A DNA stretch of 14,964 nt from Sulfuricellaceae bacterium (GTDB lineage: Bacteria; Pseudomonadota; Gammaproteobacteria; Burkholderiales; UBA9220). The position numbers and the translations under genes were made by a program. The stretch lies in NCBI GenBank assembly GCA_019911985.1, contig JAIOJO010000111.1:1-14964 (forward strand). The letters are read 5' to 3'. Shown here in pieces: positions 5,831-14,800 of this stretch; position 1 is the first letter of the stretch, and every line of letters starts with the position of its first letter. Below the pieces are notes generated by a model. The model worked only from the letters and a program-made list of their open reading frames with translations, did no database searches and had not been told where the DNA came from.

Positions 5831-8800
5831 TTAAGCCGCTATGCCTGGATCGCCCGTCTTTTTCTCAAAGCGCCCGAAGCGCAAAGCCAGCATCGGCAGC
5901 ACCAGCAGATTTAGAATGGTCGACGTAATCAGGCCACCCAGGATGACAACCGCCATCGGCCCTTCGATTTCGTTGCCGGGCGCCCCGCTGTACAGCGCCA
6001 GCGGCAAAAGGCCCAAAGCGGTGACCAGAGCCGTCATCAGAATGGGTGATAGCCGTTCCGCCGCGCCGCGTATCGCTGCATCCTTGCCCCACACCACGCC
6101 TTCCACCTCGACCAGATGGCGATAGTGCGAGATCAGCATGATGGCGTTGCGCAGGGTGATGCCGAACAGCGTGACGAAACCCACCAGCGAGCCGATCGAC
6201 AATACCCCGCCGGTGGCCAGCACCATCACCACGCCGCCGGCCAGCGCGAACGGCAGGTTGGCGAACACCAGGATGGCCGAGCGCATGCCGCCCAGCGCCA
6301 TGTACAACAGCAGCGCCACGCCCGCCGCAGCCAGTGCCGAATGCAATAGCAGATCCTGTTGTGCGCGGGCCTGCTCCGGCGCATCGCCGGCGTAGACCAG
6401 GTAAGTGCCGCGCGGCAGCGTGACCTGAGCCGCGATGTGTTTTTTTACCGCCGTGACGAAACTCGACAGCGCACGCCCCTTGACGTCTGCGGTCACCACT
6501 TGCAGGCGTTGCGCGTCATCGTGCAGGATCAGATAGCGCCCGTCGGTCTGGGTGATGTCCGCCACGTCCCGGAGTTGCACCATGCGGCCGTACGGGGTCT
6601 TCAACGGCAACTCGCCCACTTGTGCCGGGCTTTGTCGCAGGCGCGGCGCCAGCACTACCGCCACGTCGAATACGCGGTTACCCTCGTACACCTCACCTAC
6701 CAGCGTGCCGGCGTAGGCGGTTTCGACCGTATTCAGGGCGTCAACCGGCGCAATGCCGAGCCGCGACAGAGCGCTGTCGCGCAAATGGATGACCAATTGC
6801 GGACTGCCGGTCGGCGCCTGTACCTGCACCGCGCCGGCACCCGGCACGCTGCGTATCGCGGCAGCGATTTCCCCGGCCTTGCGGTCGAGCACGTCGAGGT
6901 CGTTGCCATAGACATTCACCACTACTGGCGCGATATAGCCCGAAATCGTTTCGTGGATGCGCTCGGTCAGGAAGGTGTTGACCGAGAAACTCGCGCCCAC
7001 GAAGGGCGCAACGGTGCTGCGGATGGCATTCAATACGCGCTGTTGTCCGGCGCCGGAAAGCGGTGTCAAGTCCACCTCGAATTCACTCGAAAAGGCACCT
7101 GCCGGATCCGACACCTGGGTCGCTCGCCCCGCGCGCTGGGCTACCGAACGTACCCCCGGAATGCGGCTGAGCGTCGCGCTCACACGCTGCCCCAGCGCAA
7201 GCGACTGGGCCAGCGACGTGCCGGGTGCCATTTTCATGTGGACGATGAAATGTCCCTCGCGCAAGGTGGGCAGGAAGCTGCCTTGCAGGAACGGCAGCAC
7301 GGCAAACGCTGCGCCGCACAGTAACACCACAATCAGCATCGCTGCGCCAGCGCGCTGGTCGATGCCGGCAAGCAGGCGGGTATAGCGCGCCTTGAGCCAT
7401 TGGCTCAAGGGCGGTTCTTTTGCCTCTGCCGCACGGCGCGCCAGTAGTGCATAGGAAAGCGCCGGGGTAAGCGTCAGCGCCACCACCAGCGAGGCCATGA
7501 TGGCAGCGATATAGGCGAGCGCCAACGGGCCGAACAAGCTGCCGGCCACACCGGACAGCGTCAATACCGGCACGAATACCAGCGCCACGATGAAGGTGGC
7601 GTAGATCACCGCACCGCGCACTTCGAGCGATGCGTTCAACACCACCTGCGCGGCATTCAGCGGCGCGGCCAGCAGGCGATTTTCACGCAGGCGCCGGAAA
7701 ATGTTTTCCACATCGACAATGGCGTCGTCCACCACCTCGCCGATGGCGATGGCGAGTCCGCCCAGCGTCATGGTATTGAGACCGATGCCGAAGTGATTCA
7801 GCACGATCACCGCAGTCAGCAGCGAAAGCGGAATCGCGGTCGCCGAAATGACCGCTGCGCGCGCGTTGAACAGGAACAGGAACAGCACGATCAGCACCAG
7901 CGCAGCGCCGATCAGCAGCGCGGTGCGCAGGTGGCTGATCGCGGTTTCAATGAAATTGGCCGGACGGAACAGGTCGGGATTCAGCGTCACGCCTTCGGCA
8001 GTGAGGGCGGGTTTGAGCTGCGCGAGGCGCTGTTCCAGCGCCCGGGTCACGGCCAGGGTATTCGCGCCGTACTGCTCCTCGACCACCAGCATCACGCCCG
8101 GCTGCCCCTCGATCGAAGCCGCGCCGACCGCGGGGGCGGGCGCCACCGTGACATTCGCGACGTCTGCCAGGTGCAGGGTGGCGCCACCCTGATTGCGCAG
8201 CACCACCGCACCCAGTTCTGCGGCGGAGATGGGCTGCCCGGTGGTTTCCAGCGTGATGCGCTGGTTGCTGTTTTCGATGATGCCGGCGCCGCGCACTGCG
8301 GTTGCCCGTTTTGCCGCATCGACCACGTCCTGAATAGCCAGGCCGTAACGCACCAGCTTGCCGGGGGCGATCTGGATCTGCAACTGTTTCACCTCGCCGC
8401 CAAACACCGAGATACCTGCCACCCCGGCCACGGACAGCAGTTGCGGTTTAACGCTCCAGTCGGCGAGGGTGCGCAGTTCCATCAGGGAGCGCGACTTCGA
8501 GGTCAGACCAAGACTCAGCACCACGCTGGTGGATGAAGCCAAGGGCAGCAATGTTGGCGCTTTCACGCCTTGGGGAAGGGTACCGGCGGTGCCGCCCATT
8601 TGCTCAGCCACGACCTGCCGGGCCCGGTAGATATCGGTGTTCGCCGTGAAAGTCAGGGTAATCATGGACAGCCCCTGAAACGACTTGGAACGCATGGTCT
8701 TGATCCCGGTCAGGCCGGCCAGCCGGTTCTCCAGGGGTTGGGTGACCAGCACTTCCACCTGGGCGGGTGATAAGCCCGGTGCTTCGGTCTGCACCTGTAC

Positions 8801-8938
8801 CTGAGGTGGGGCGAATTCCGGGAATACATCCAGCCGCGCATGGCTGAGGGCGAACAGGCCATACCCCGCCAGCAGCATGGCCAGGGCGATGACAACGCCG
8901 CGAAAGCGGATGGCAAAGTCAACGATGGGAGTCAGCAT
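5831..8938 (-). CDS. RND efflux permease, CzcA/CusA-like (heavy-metal-type) inner-membrane pump
   Basis: This proton-driven inner-membrane pump has 1035 residues, the normal family length. The first helix is at about 14-34, a large periplasmic domain follows (about 35-335), helices 2-6 lie at about 337-500, helix 7 at about 531-549, then a second periplasmic domain and a C-terminal helix bundle to about 1020. The helix-4 proton-relay motif IGEVVDDAIVDVEN is intact with Asp404, Asp405 and Glu411. DVFPEFAPPQVQVQTEAPGL and the region around LTGIKTMRSKSFQGLS fit the CzcA/CusA branch better than the AcrB branch. The substrate is not resolved: metals are likely by subfamily, but I cannot place the CusA methionine ladder with confidence. 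It would work with the adaptor (9164-10216) and outer-membrane factor (10213-11631) encoded just upstream. A palindromic insertion separates it from the adaptor, and its ribosome site is weak. Confidence 0.92.
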   Translation of the reverse strand: MLTPIVDFAIRFRGVVIALAMLLAGYGLFALSHARLDVFPEFAPPQVQVQTEAPGLSPAQVEVLVTQPLENRLAGLTGIKTMRSKSFQGLSMITLTFTANTDIYRARQVVAEQMGGTAGTLPQGVKAPTLLPLASSTSVVLSLGLTSKSRSLMELRTLADWSVKPQLLSVAGVAGISVFGGEVKQLQIQIAPGKLVRYGLAIQDVVDAAKRATAVRGAGIIENSNQRITLETTGQPISAAELGAVVLRNQGGATLHLADVANVTVAPAPAVGAASIEGQPGVMLVVEEQYGANTLAVTRALEQRLAQLKPALTAEGVTLNPDLFRPANFIETAISHLRTALLIGAALVLIVLFLFLFNARAAVISATAIPLSLLTAVIVLNHFGIGLNTMTLGGLAIAIGEVVDDAIVDVENIFRRLRENRLLAAPLNAAQVVLNASLEVRGAVIYATFIVALVFVPVLTLSGVAGSLFGPLALAYIAAIMASLVVALTLTPALSYALLARRAAEAKEPPLSQWLKARYTRLLAGIDQRAGAAMLIVVLLCGAAFAVLPFLQGSFLPTLREGHFIVHMKMAPGTSLAQSLALGQRVSATLSRIPGVRSVAQRAGRATQVSDPAGAFSSEFEVDLTPLSGAGQQRVLNAIRSTVAPFVGASFSVNTFLTERIHETISGYIAPVVVNVYGNDLDVLDRKAGEIAAAIRSVPGAGAVQVQAPTGSPQLVIHLRDSALSRLGIAPVDALNTVETAYAGTLVGEVYEGNRVFDVAVVLAPRLRQSPAQVGELPLKTPYGRMVQLRDVADITQTDGRYLILHDDAQRLQVVTADVKGRALSSFVTAVKKHIAAQVTLPRGTYLVYAGDAPEQARAQQDLLLHSALAAAGVALLLYMALGGMRSAILVFANLPFALAGGVVMVLATGGVLSIGSLVGFVTLFGITLRNAIMLISHYRHLVEVEGVVWGKDAAIRGAAERLSPILMTALVTALGLLPLALYSGAPGNEIEGPMAVVILGGLITSTILNLLVLPMLALRFGRFEKKTGDPGIAA

Positions 8939-8971
8939 GGGCGATGAAGTCCTGTTAAACCTGAAAAAAAT

Positions 8972-9170
8972 CGGTTAGCCACAGAGAACACAGAGTTCAC
9001 AGAGAAAAAACGATGGATTGACGTAAATTTGTGCTTTCATCCGGTGAACTGAAACAATAGCTGGAACTCGCTTCATCTCTATGTCCTTGTGCTCTCTGTG
9101 GCCGGCATTGCGGTTTTTGGCTTCAATGATCTGGATTGGCAAAAACGTGCGTGCTCTCATCGGCTAACCG
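8972..9170. repeat. MITE-like palindromic insertion inside the efflux operon
   Basis: The 225-base gap between adaptor and permease is almost filled by a structure bounded by 9-bp inverted ends CGGTTAGCC (8972-8980) and GGCTAACCG (9162-9170). Just inside the left end is GCCACAGAGAACACAGAG (8978-8995), and an inverted, imperfect partner lies at 9076-9102. The CACAGAG motif type is a dispersed repeat I know from many bacterial genomes. The right end supplies the TAG stop of the adaptor gene. No target-site duplication is evident and no transposase is encoded. The extent and mobility are inference. Confidence 0.55.
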
Positions 9171-10216
9171 TCGTCATCACCTGCGTCGCCGCTCGGACTG
9201 CCCGCTTGCGGTTTCGGCTGGAATTCCTGCGAGAACAGCAAGGCTGCGCCCTTGACCGCCACGCGTTCGCCGCCGTGCCACTGCGCAACAAACCAGCCGC
9301 CGGGTGCGGGTGTGTCGACGGCGATTTCGCGGCGCACGAATTGCGTATCGGTGGGCTGCACATAGACCCACGGCCGATTGGCGTACCAGACCACGGCCAA
9401 GTTCGGGATCACAACACCGTCGACAGATTGTCCGGCGGGCAGCAAGGCCTCGATGCGCATGCCAATGCGCAATCCCGAGCGCGGCGCCTGGTAGAAATAA
9501 GCCGGGCTCTGGATGACCGGATCGGCCAGCGGCGAAGGCGATACGAGGCGCGCAATGATCTGAGCCCCGCTGCTTTCCGGCAGGCCGATATGGATCGTTG
9601 GCGGTGGTGTACCTACCGCCTCGCTCTGCGGCAATGCGACGGAAAGTAAAGCTTGCTGTCCGGAATTCAGTGCATCCAGTTGCGGCGAGTGTGCAGCCAG
9701 CGCCCAGCGCACCAGCACGTCGCCCCAGCGGCTGCGCGCTGTGTCACCGGCAGCCAGCAATGTTGCCTGTGCGGCCTCCAGATGCGCGCGGTCTGCTTCC
9801 CAAGTGGCGCGTGCCGCCTCGGCCGCTTTGTCCGACACGTTGTGATCCTGGTCATTGAGCAGCGCCAAGCGCCGGTATTCGCGTTCCGAAGCCGCAGCCT
9901 GGGCGCGCGCCGCATCGGTCTGCAGTTGTGCCGCGCGCAGTTGTCCGCGCAACTGCAGCAGTGGCCCCGGGTCGAGTACGCTGGCGTAGGCGCTAATTTG
10001 CGGCTGGAAACGGGTGACGGGCAGCGCTTGCACTGCGATGCCGCTCATCGCCATTTGCTCGGGGCTGATCACGACCGTACCTGCGCTGTTCGTTGCCGCT
10101 TGCGGGTTACCCTGAGGTGCAGGCGGATGACTGGGCGAGCTGCGTATCCAGATCACTGTGCCGGCAATGATCGCAACTGCGATCAGGCCGGCGAGGATAA
10201 AGCGCTTGTGTTTCAT
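9164..10216 (-). CDS. RND periplasmic adaptor (membrane fusion protein)
   Basis: The 350-residue adaptor links the RND permease to the outer-membrane factor. An uncleaved membrane anchor (FILAGLIAVAIIAGTVIWI, residues 6-24) is followed by a Pro-rich linker and the strand VVISPEQMAMSGIAV (48-62) typical of adaptor beta-barrels. A helical hairpin rich in Ala, Gln and Glu lies at about 86-160. A beta-barrel/membrane-proximal part containing LRIGMRIEALLPAGQ and VVIPNLAVVWYANRPWVYV is at about 248-286. The C-terminus is acidic (SPSGDAGDDDG). The usual lipoyl half-motifs on both sides of the hairpin are hard to find, so it belongs to a shortened or divergent adaptor type. Its ATG overlaps the stop of the outer-membrane factor (ATGA). 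Its stop lies in the inverted end of the downstream insertion. It is partner to the permease at 5831-8938 by position. Confidence 0.88.
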   Translation of the reverse strand: MKHKRFILAGLIAVAIIAGTVIWIRSSPSHPPAPQGNPQAATNSAGTVVISPEQMAMSGIAVQALPVTRFQPQISAYASVLDPGPLLQLRGQLRAAQLQTDAARAQAAASEREYRRLALLNDQDHNVSDKAAEAARATWEADRAHLEAAQATLLAAGDTARSRWGDVLVRWALAAHSPQLDALNSGQQALLSVALPQSEAVGTPPPTIHIGLPESSGAQIIARLVSPSPLADPVIQSPAYFYQAPRSGLRIGMRIEALLPAGQSVDGVVIPNLAVVWYANRPWVYVQPTDTQFVRREIAVDTPAPGGWFVAQWHGGERVAVKGAALLFSQEFQPKPQAGSPSGDAGDDDG

Positions 10217-11631
10217 GGCCGGGATCCTTGATTGGCTGGCGCGTCGCGCCGGGGGTCAGGCAGGGTGATGCGGTTTATTCCAACCACGCCGTCCAGCGGG
10301 CGCTGGATCGCATCTTCCAGCCGGTTTAACGATTGCTGGACTTGCATAAGCGCGTTTTGACGAGCGAGAAGCGCGGTAAAAAAAGCTTGATGCGCCAGCG
10401 TCAACATCAAGCGATCCGTCTCGCCCGCCCGATACGAATGCTGCGCGGATGAAAGTTGCCGTTCTTGCGCGGACAAGAGCGCTTCGCTCTGGCTTAAGCT
10501 TTTAAGCGCGGCATGGTAAGCGGCCAGCGCCTGCCCCATTTGGTTAATGGCCCGTGCCTGCAGTGATATCACATGCGCTTCGGCTTCGGCACGGCGCGCT
10601 TTTGCCTCGGCGATTGGCCCCTGGTTTTGATTGAGGATGGGAAGGGCGATGCCGCTGACGCCGAAAGCGATCTTGGTCGCGCCCTGATCCCAGAGGTAGC
10701 CGGGTCCCAGGTGGATGTCCGGATATTGATTGGCGATTTCCAGTTGCAGCGCTTCCTGGCTGGCTTGGTATTGCGCCAACGCGCCCAACAGGTCCGCCCG
10801 GTTAAGGAGTGCCTGACGTTGAGCGTCGCGCATCGGGATATCCGGATAAATCCGGTCGAACGCCGTAAAGCTGATCTGAATGCCGTCCAGCGCGCTCACC
10901 GGCACGCCGATTGCGCTTGCCACCTGGGCACGCGCATCTCCCCTCTGCTGTTGCGCCTGCGCCAGATCGGTACGGCTTTGGATGAGCGCAATGCGCTGCT
11001 GATTTACGTCGGTGGCGGATGCCTCTCCCGCCGCAAGACGCTGCTCCAGCATCTTGACGATCCGGCTCTGGGTCTCGATCTGCTGCTCCAGTATCGCGGT
11101 CTTTTGCGTAGCGGCGTAAAGGGTGAGCAATTGCGCACGCAGCCGGCTTCTGACTTGCCAGGCCACGTTGCCGATGCTGAAGCGTGCGGCATCCGACAGT
11201 TGTTGCGCCTGCGCTATCCGGTACCCGCGCTTGCCGGCGGTTTCGACCGGAATATCGAGTCCCAGGCCGAATGTCCACGGCGAGCTTCCGCTCGAGCCGG
11301 TCGTGTGTTGAAAAGGCAATTGCAGCGTTGGATTGGGCCGCTGCGCGGCGGTAACCATGCCCGCCTTGGCCGTTCCCCATTTAGCGCGCGCCACATCCAA
11401 ATCCGGGCTAAAATAAAAAGCAGCCAGCGTCAGCGTGTTTAAATTCCAGACGCCGGGCGTGCAGGAACCGGTATCGCCGCAGCGTGCGGCAACGTATCCC
11501 CGCAGATCTGGGCTATCCAGCGTGCGCGCCTCGAAAGCGTTCATCAATGCCGCTGGCGCGATAGGTTGCGCGTGGTAAGTCGCACAACCGGACAGCACGA
11601 TCAAAACAATGAATAAAAGCGGATGCTTCAT
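10213..11631 (-). CDS. Outer-membrane factor lipoprotein of an RND efflux system (TolC/CzcC-like)
   Basis: The 472-residue protein has a lipoprotein signal peptide with lipobox LSGC, so the mature N-terminus is lipidated Cys16. Two outer-membrane-efflux repeats follow, with long Ala/Gln-rich helices at about 135-235 and 340-440. Strand-forming segments near FGLGLDIPVETAGKR (about 121-135) and GVSGIALPILNQNQGPIAEA (324-343) are typical of CzcC/CusC-like factors. It would form the outer-membrane channel of the tripartite pump. GGAG lies 8 bases before the ATG. It is the first intact gene after cassette copy C and overlaps the adaptor gene by four bases. The Cys pair at 51 and 57, just after the signal region, might form a disulphide. 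It may also serve the second RND permease upstream, which shows no outer-membrane gene within the window. Confidence 0.9.
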   Translation of the reverse strand: MKHPLLFIVLIVLSGCATYHAQPIAPAALMNAFEARTLDSPDLRGYVAARCGDTGSCTPGVWNLNTLTLAAFYFSPDLDVARAKWGTAKAGMVTAAQRPNPTLQLPFQHTTGSSGSSPWTFGLGLDIPVETAGKRGYRIAQAQQLSDAARFSIGNVAWQVRSRLRAQLLTLYAATQKTAILEQQIETQSRIVKMLEQRLAAGEASATDVNQQRIALIQSRTDLAQAQQQRGDARAQVASAIGVPVSALDGIQISFTAFDRIYPDIPMRDAQRQALLNRADLLGALAQYQASQEALQLEIANQYPDIHLGPGYLWDQGATKIAFGVSGIALPILNQNQGPIAEAKARRAEAEAHVISLQARAINQMGQALAAYHAALKSLSQSEALLSAQERQLSSAQHSYRAGETDRLMLTLAHQAFFTALLARQNALMQVQQSLNRLEDAIQRPLDGVVGINRITLPDPRRDAPANQGSRP

Positions 11632-11682
11632 CTAATCACTCCGGGGTTAGCGAGGTCAGCTTGTTCTGGAACGTAGCTACTT

Positions 11683-11754
11683 CCGGCGAAGGCCATGGAA
11701 GAGCCGAGGTCGCTCCAGCCGATGATACCGGAACGCAGACTTTTTTAGTTCGCT
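11683..11754 (-). pseudogene. Remnant of a PepSY gene (signal-peptide region, start codon lost)
   Basis: On the minus strand CGAACTAAAAAAGTCTG through CCTTCGCCGG aligns with the first 24 codons of the PepSY gene at 2112-2477 (CGAACCAAAAAATCC through CCTTCGCCGG). The alignment has many substitutions and a net one-base deletion, which shifts the frame. The initiator is also broken: ATCATCATGCG in the intact gene reads ATCATCAGCG here, with the T of ATG missing. Similarity stops after 11683, about 50 bases before the outer-membrane-factor start, so the PepSY domain itself is gone. The upstream leader (copy C) remains in good condition. Confidence 0.75.
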
Positions 11755-11849
11755 GATGATGCTCCTATCGAGTTGATTGAAATTGGGTAGGCGCTTTGGT
11801 GTCCACCGTGATAATCACTTTACGCCGCGAAAATTAACCCATGATTAGT
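11755..11849 (-). promoter_or_regulatory. Promoter/leader cassette, copy C (upstream of the efflux/ATPase-PAP2 operon)
   Basis: The minus strand carries ACTAAT-N5-GTTAAT (11849-11833), the palindrome GTGATTATCAC (11818-11808) and the same leader as copy A, with only about four differences over roughly 80 bases. The first hexamer contains the TAA stop of the preceding RND permease, so the operator begins inside the end of that gene. This is the likely promoter of the outer-membrane factor, adaptor, permease and ATPase-PAP2 genes, with a 5' leader that now includes the PepSY remnant. Confidence 0.7.
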
Positions 11850-14800
11850 CAACGCGGGTTTCGCGGTTTCCCCCTTCCAGTACGCTGAACAGCACCGGCA
11901 TTACCAGCAGCACCAGCGGCAGTTGCACCACCAGCCCGGAAATGATCGCCACGGCCAGGGGCTGTTGCATGGCGGAACCCTGCCCGATGGCGAATGCCAG
12001 CGGCAGCAGGGTGAGAATGGCTGCCAGCGTGGTCATGGCGATGGGCCGCATGCGGTTCTTGCCCGCTTCGATCAGCGCGTCGACGCGCGCCATGCCGGCG
12101 GGCAGGCTTTGGTATTCTGAGAAATAGAATATGGCCACTTCGGTGACGATGCCGACGATCATGGTCATGCCCATCATGGCCGAGATATTGAGTTCGATAC
12201 CCGTGGCCCACAAACCGATGAACACCGCGGATATGGACAAGAGTGGAATAGCCAGGATGGACAGCGCGATCAGGAAGCGCTCGTAGAGAAACAGCAGTAG
12301 CAGGAACACCAGCGCCACCGCGGCGGCGAACACGGTCATCAGGCCTTTGAAAGCGATCTGCTGCTGTTGGTAAAGACCGCCGAGTTCGTAATAAACTCCT
12401 GGAGGAAGGCTGTTTGGCGCATCCATAACGCGTTTGATGTCATGGATGGTCGATCCCATGTCGCGCCCGCTGATACGCGCCGTTACCGCGACCATGCGCT
12501 TGAAATTTTCCCGGCTGATTTGTGCTTGGCCGGAAATCGTGGCGATTCTTGCCACGCGCTTGAGGGGAAAAAGATGGCCATCCGGCGCGCGCAGCAGGAG
12601 TTTTCCCAGATCGTTTTCTTTGGACCTCAAAGACTCGGGTATCCAGACGCGCACGCCGACCATTTTGACCCCTACACGGATTTGAGTTGTTACTTGCCCT
12701 GCCAAGGCGTCTTGCAGCATGCGCGTCACGGCCTCGGGATCGACGCCTTCCAGCGAGGCCTTAACGCGGTCGACCTGGATGTCGAGGGCGTCGCCGGAGG
12801 GGTTTATTCCATTACGTATTTCAACCACGCCCTTGATTTTGGCGATGGCCGCAGCGGTTTTTTCCGCCAAGGATTTGAGCTGGGCCGTGTCGTCCGAGAA
12901 TATCTTGATCTGGATAGGTTGAGGCACGGCGGTCAAGTCGCCGATCACGTCTTCCATCAACTGGGCCATCTCGACGTCGAGTCCCGGCACCTGCTGTTCG
13001 ACTTGGGTGCGTATCCTATCCATCACCTCGTCGATCGGGGCGCGCGGCCCTGACTTGAGGCGGATAAAGAAATCCCCCTCGTTGGCCTCGGTCAGGCCTC
13101 CGCCCAATTGCGTGCCGGTGCGGCGGGAATAGGTGTCCACATTGGGGTTGGCGCGGATGATGGCCTCCACCTGCCGCAGCAGGCGGTCGGTTTCGGCCAG
13201 CGAGGTGCCGGGTGCGGAACGGTAATCCAGAATGAAACCGCCCTCGTCCATGGAGGGCATGAAGCCGGAGCCGATCTGGTGAAAGGCGATCCATCCCAGC
13301 GCCAGCAGCGGTGCAATCCCGGCCAGTATCAGGATCGGCCGCGCCAGGATGCGGCACATGAGCCAAGCGTATTTCACGTGCATCCACTCGGTCAGGCGGC
13401 CGCCTTCTTTCTGGTTGGCGTCCTTGTCGTTGAGAAAATGGTCGGCCAGGATAGGCACGGCCAGCCAGGTGACCAGAAACGAGATCGCCAGCCCTGCCGC
13501 CATGGTGAGCGACAGGGCCTTGAAGAACGCGCCGGTCACGCCATCGAGAAAAGCCAGCGGGATGAAGATAATCACCGTGGAAGCCGAGGAGCCGGTCAAG
13601 GGACGCAGGAATTCCCGCGCGGCTTCCAGCACTCGGCCGTGGTGATCGCCGGAGGCGCCGCGCAGGCGCCGCACGATGTGCTCGATCATGACGATGGCGT
13701 CGTCGATGATCAGCCCCACAGCCGCCGCCATGCCGCCCAGCGTCATGATGTTGAAACTCATGTGCAGGGCCGTGAGCAGTACCACCGTGGCGGCGAGTAC
13801 GGCGGGCACGACGATGATGGCGATGAGGGTGATCTTGAGGTTGCGCAGGAAGGCCAGCAACACCAGAGCGGCCAATCCGATGCCGATCAGGATGGCGTCC
13901 CGCACGCTGGCGGCGGACGCGATGACCAACTGGCTCTGGTCGTACCAATTGGCGATCTTCACGGTTTTGGGCAGTTGGGCGCGGTAGGCATTGAGTTTGG
14001 CCTTGATGCTCTTGGCGATTTGCACGCTGTTGCTGCCGGGCTGTTGATAAACCTGCAGCAAAACTGCGTCATGCCCGTCGGCATTCACGCGTATCCATTG
14101 CGGAACCGTGCTGCGCACAACACTGGCCACATCCTCCAGGCGCACTAGGCCGTTGGCTCCGGTCTTGAGCACGGTTTGGCGAATGTCGGCTAGACTTTTC
14201 AGGCGCGTGTCGGCAATACCCAAGTAAAGTTTGTAATGATCCTCCAGCCGTCCCACCGCGGTAACGACATTGGCCGCCGCCAGTGCGCGCGACACATCGC
14301 CCATGGCCAGCCCGTATGCCTGCAGGCGCGCAGGGTCGACGATAACGTGATATTCCTCTTGCGCGCCGCCTACCACTTGTATCCGAGCCACGCCCTCCAC
14401 CCCGGAAAGCAGCGGGCGCAGTTGATATTGCGCCAGATCGCGAAGCTGCGTCAAAGACACCGCATCCGAAGTGAGGCTGTAGGCGAGAATGGGAAATACC
14501 GTCGGGTCCATGCGCTTGGTGGCGATTTGCGTTCCGGCCGGCAGTTGCGGCAAGATCTGCGCCGTCGCCTGGCTGACTTGGGAGGCGGCCAGCGCCATGT
14601 CCGTGCCCCAGGCAAAATTGACCGATATGTCGGCCGAGCCACGGCTGGTGGTCGAGCGCACGTTCCGCACGCCCGGCACGCGCCGGATCGCCTCTTCCGC
14701 CGGCATGGTCACCTCGACCTCCATCTGCTCCGCCGGGCGGTCGCCGGCGTCCAGCGAGACCACCACGCGGGGAAAATCGACGTTGGGGAACAGCGTGACC

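Noticed and set aside
6359..7324. 321-codon plus-strand open frame
   Set aside because: Antisense to the CzcA/CusA-like permease; composition of a shadow frame and no ribosome site.
8975..9160. 61-codon minus-strand frame ending FFLCELCVLCG
   Set aside because: The ending is the translation of the CACAGAG palindromic repeat, not a protein gene. The frame lies wholly within the insertion element.
13108..14148. 346-codon plus-strand open frame
   Set aside because: Antisense to the second RND permease; a Gln/Gly/His-rich translation typical of a GC-rich shadow frame.
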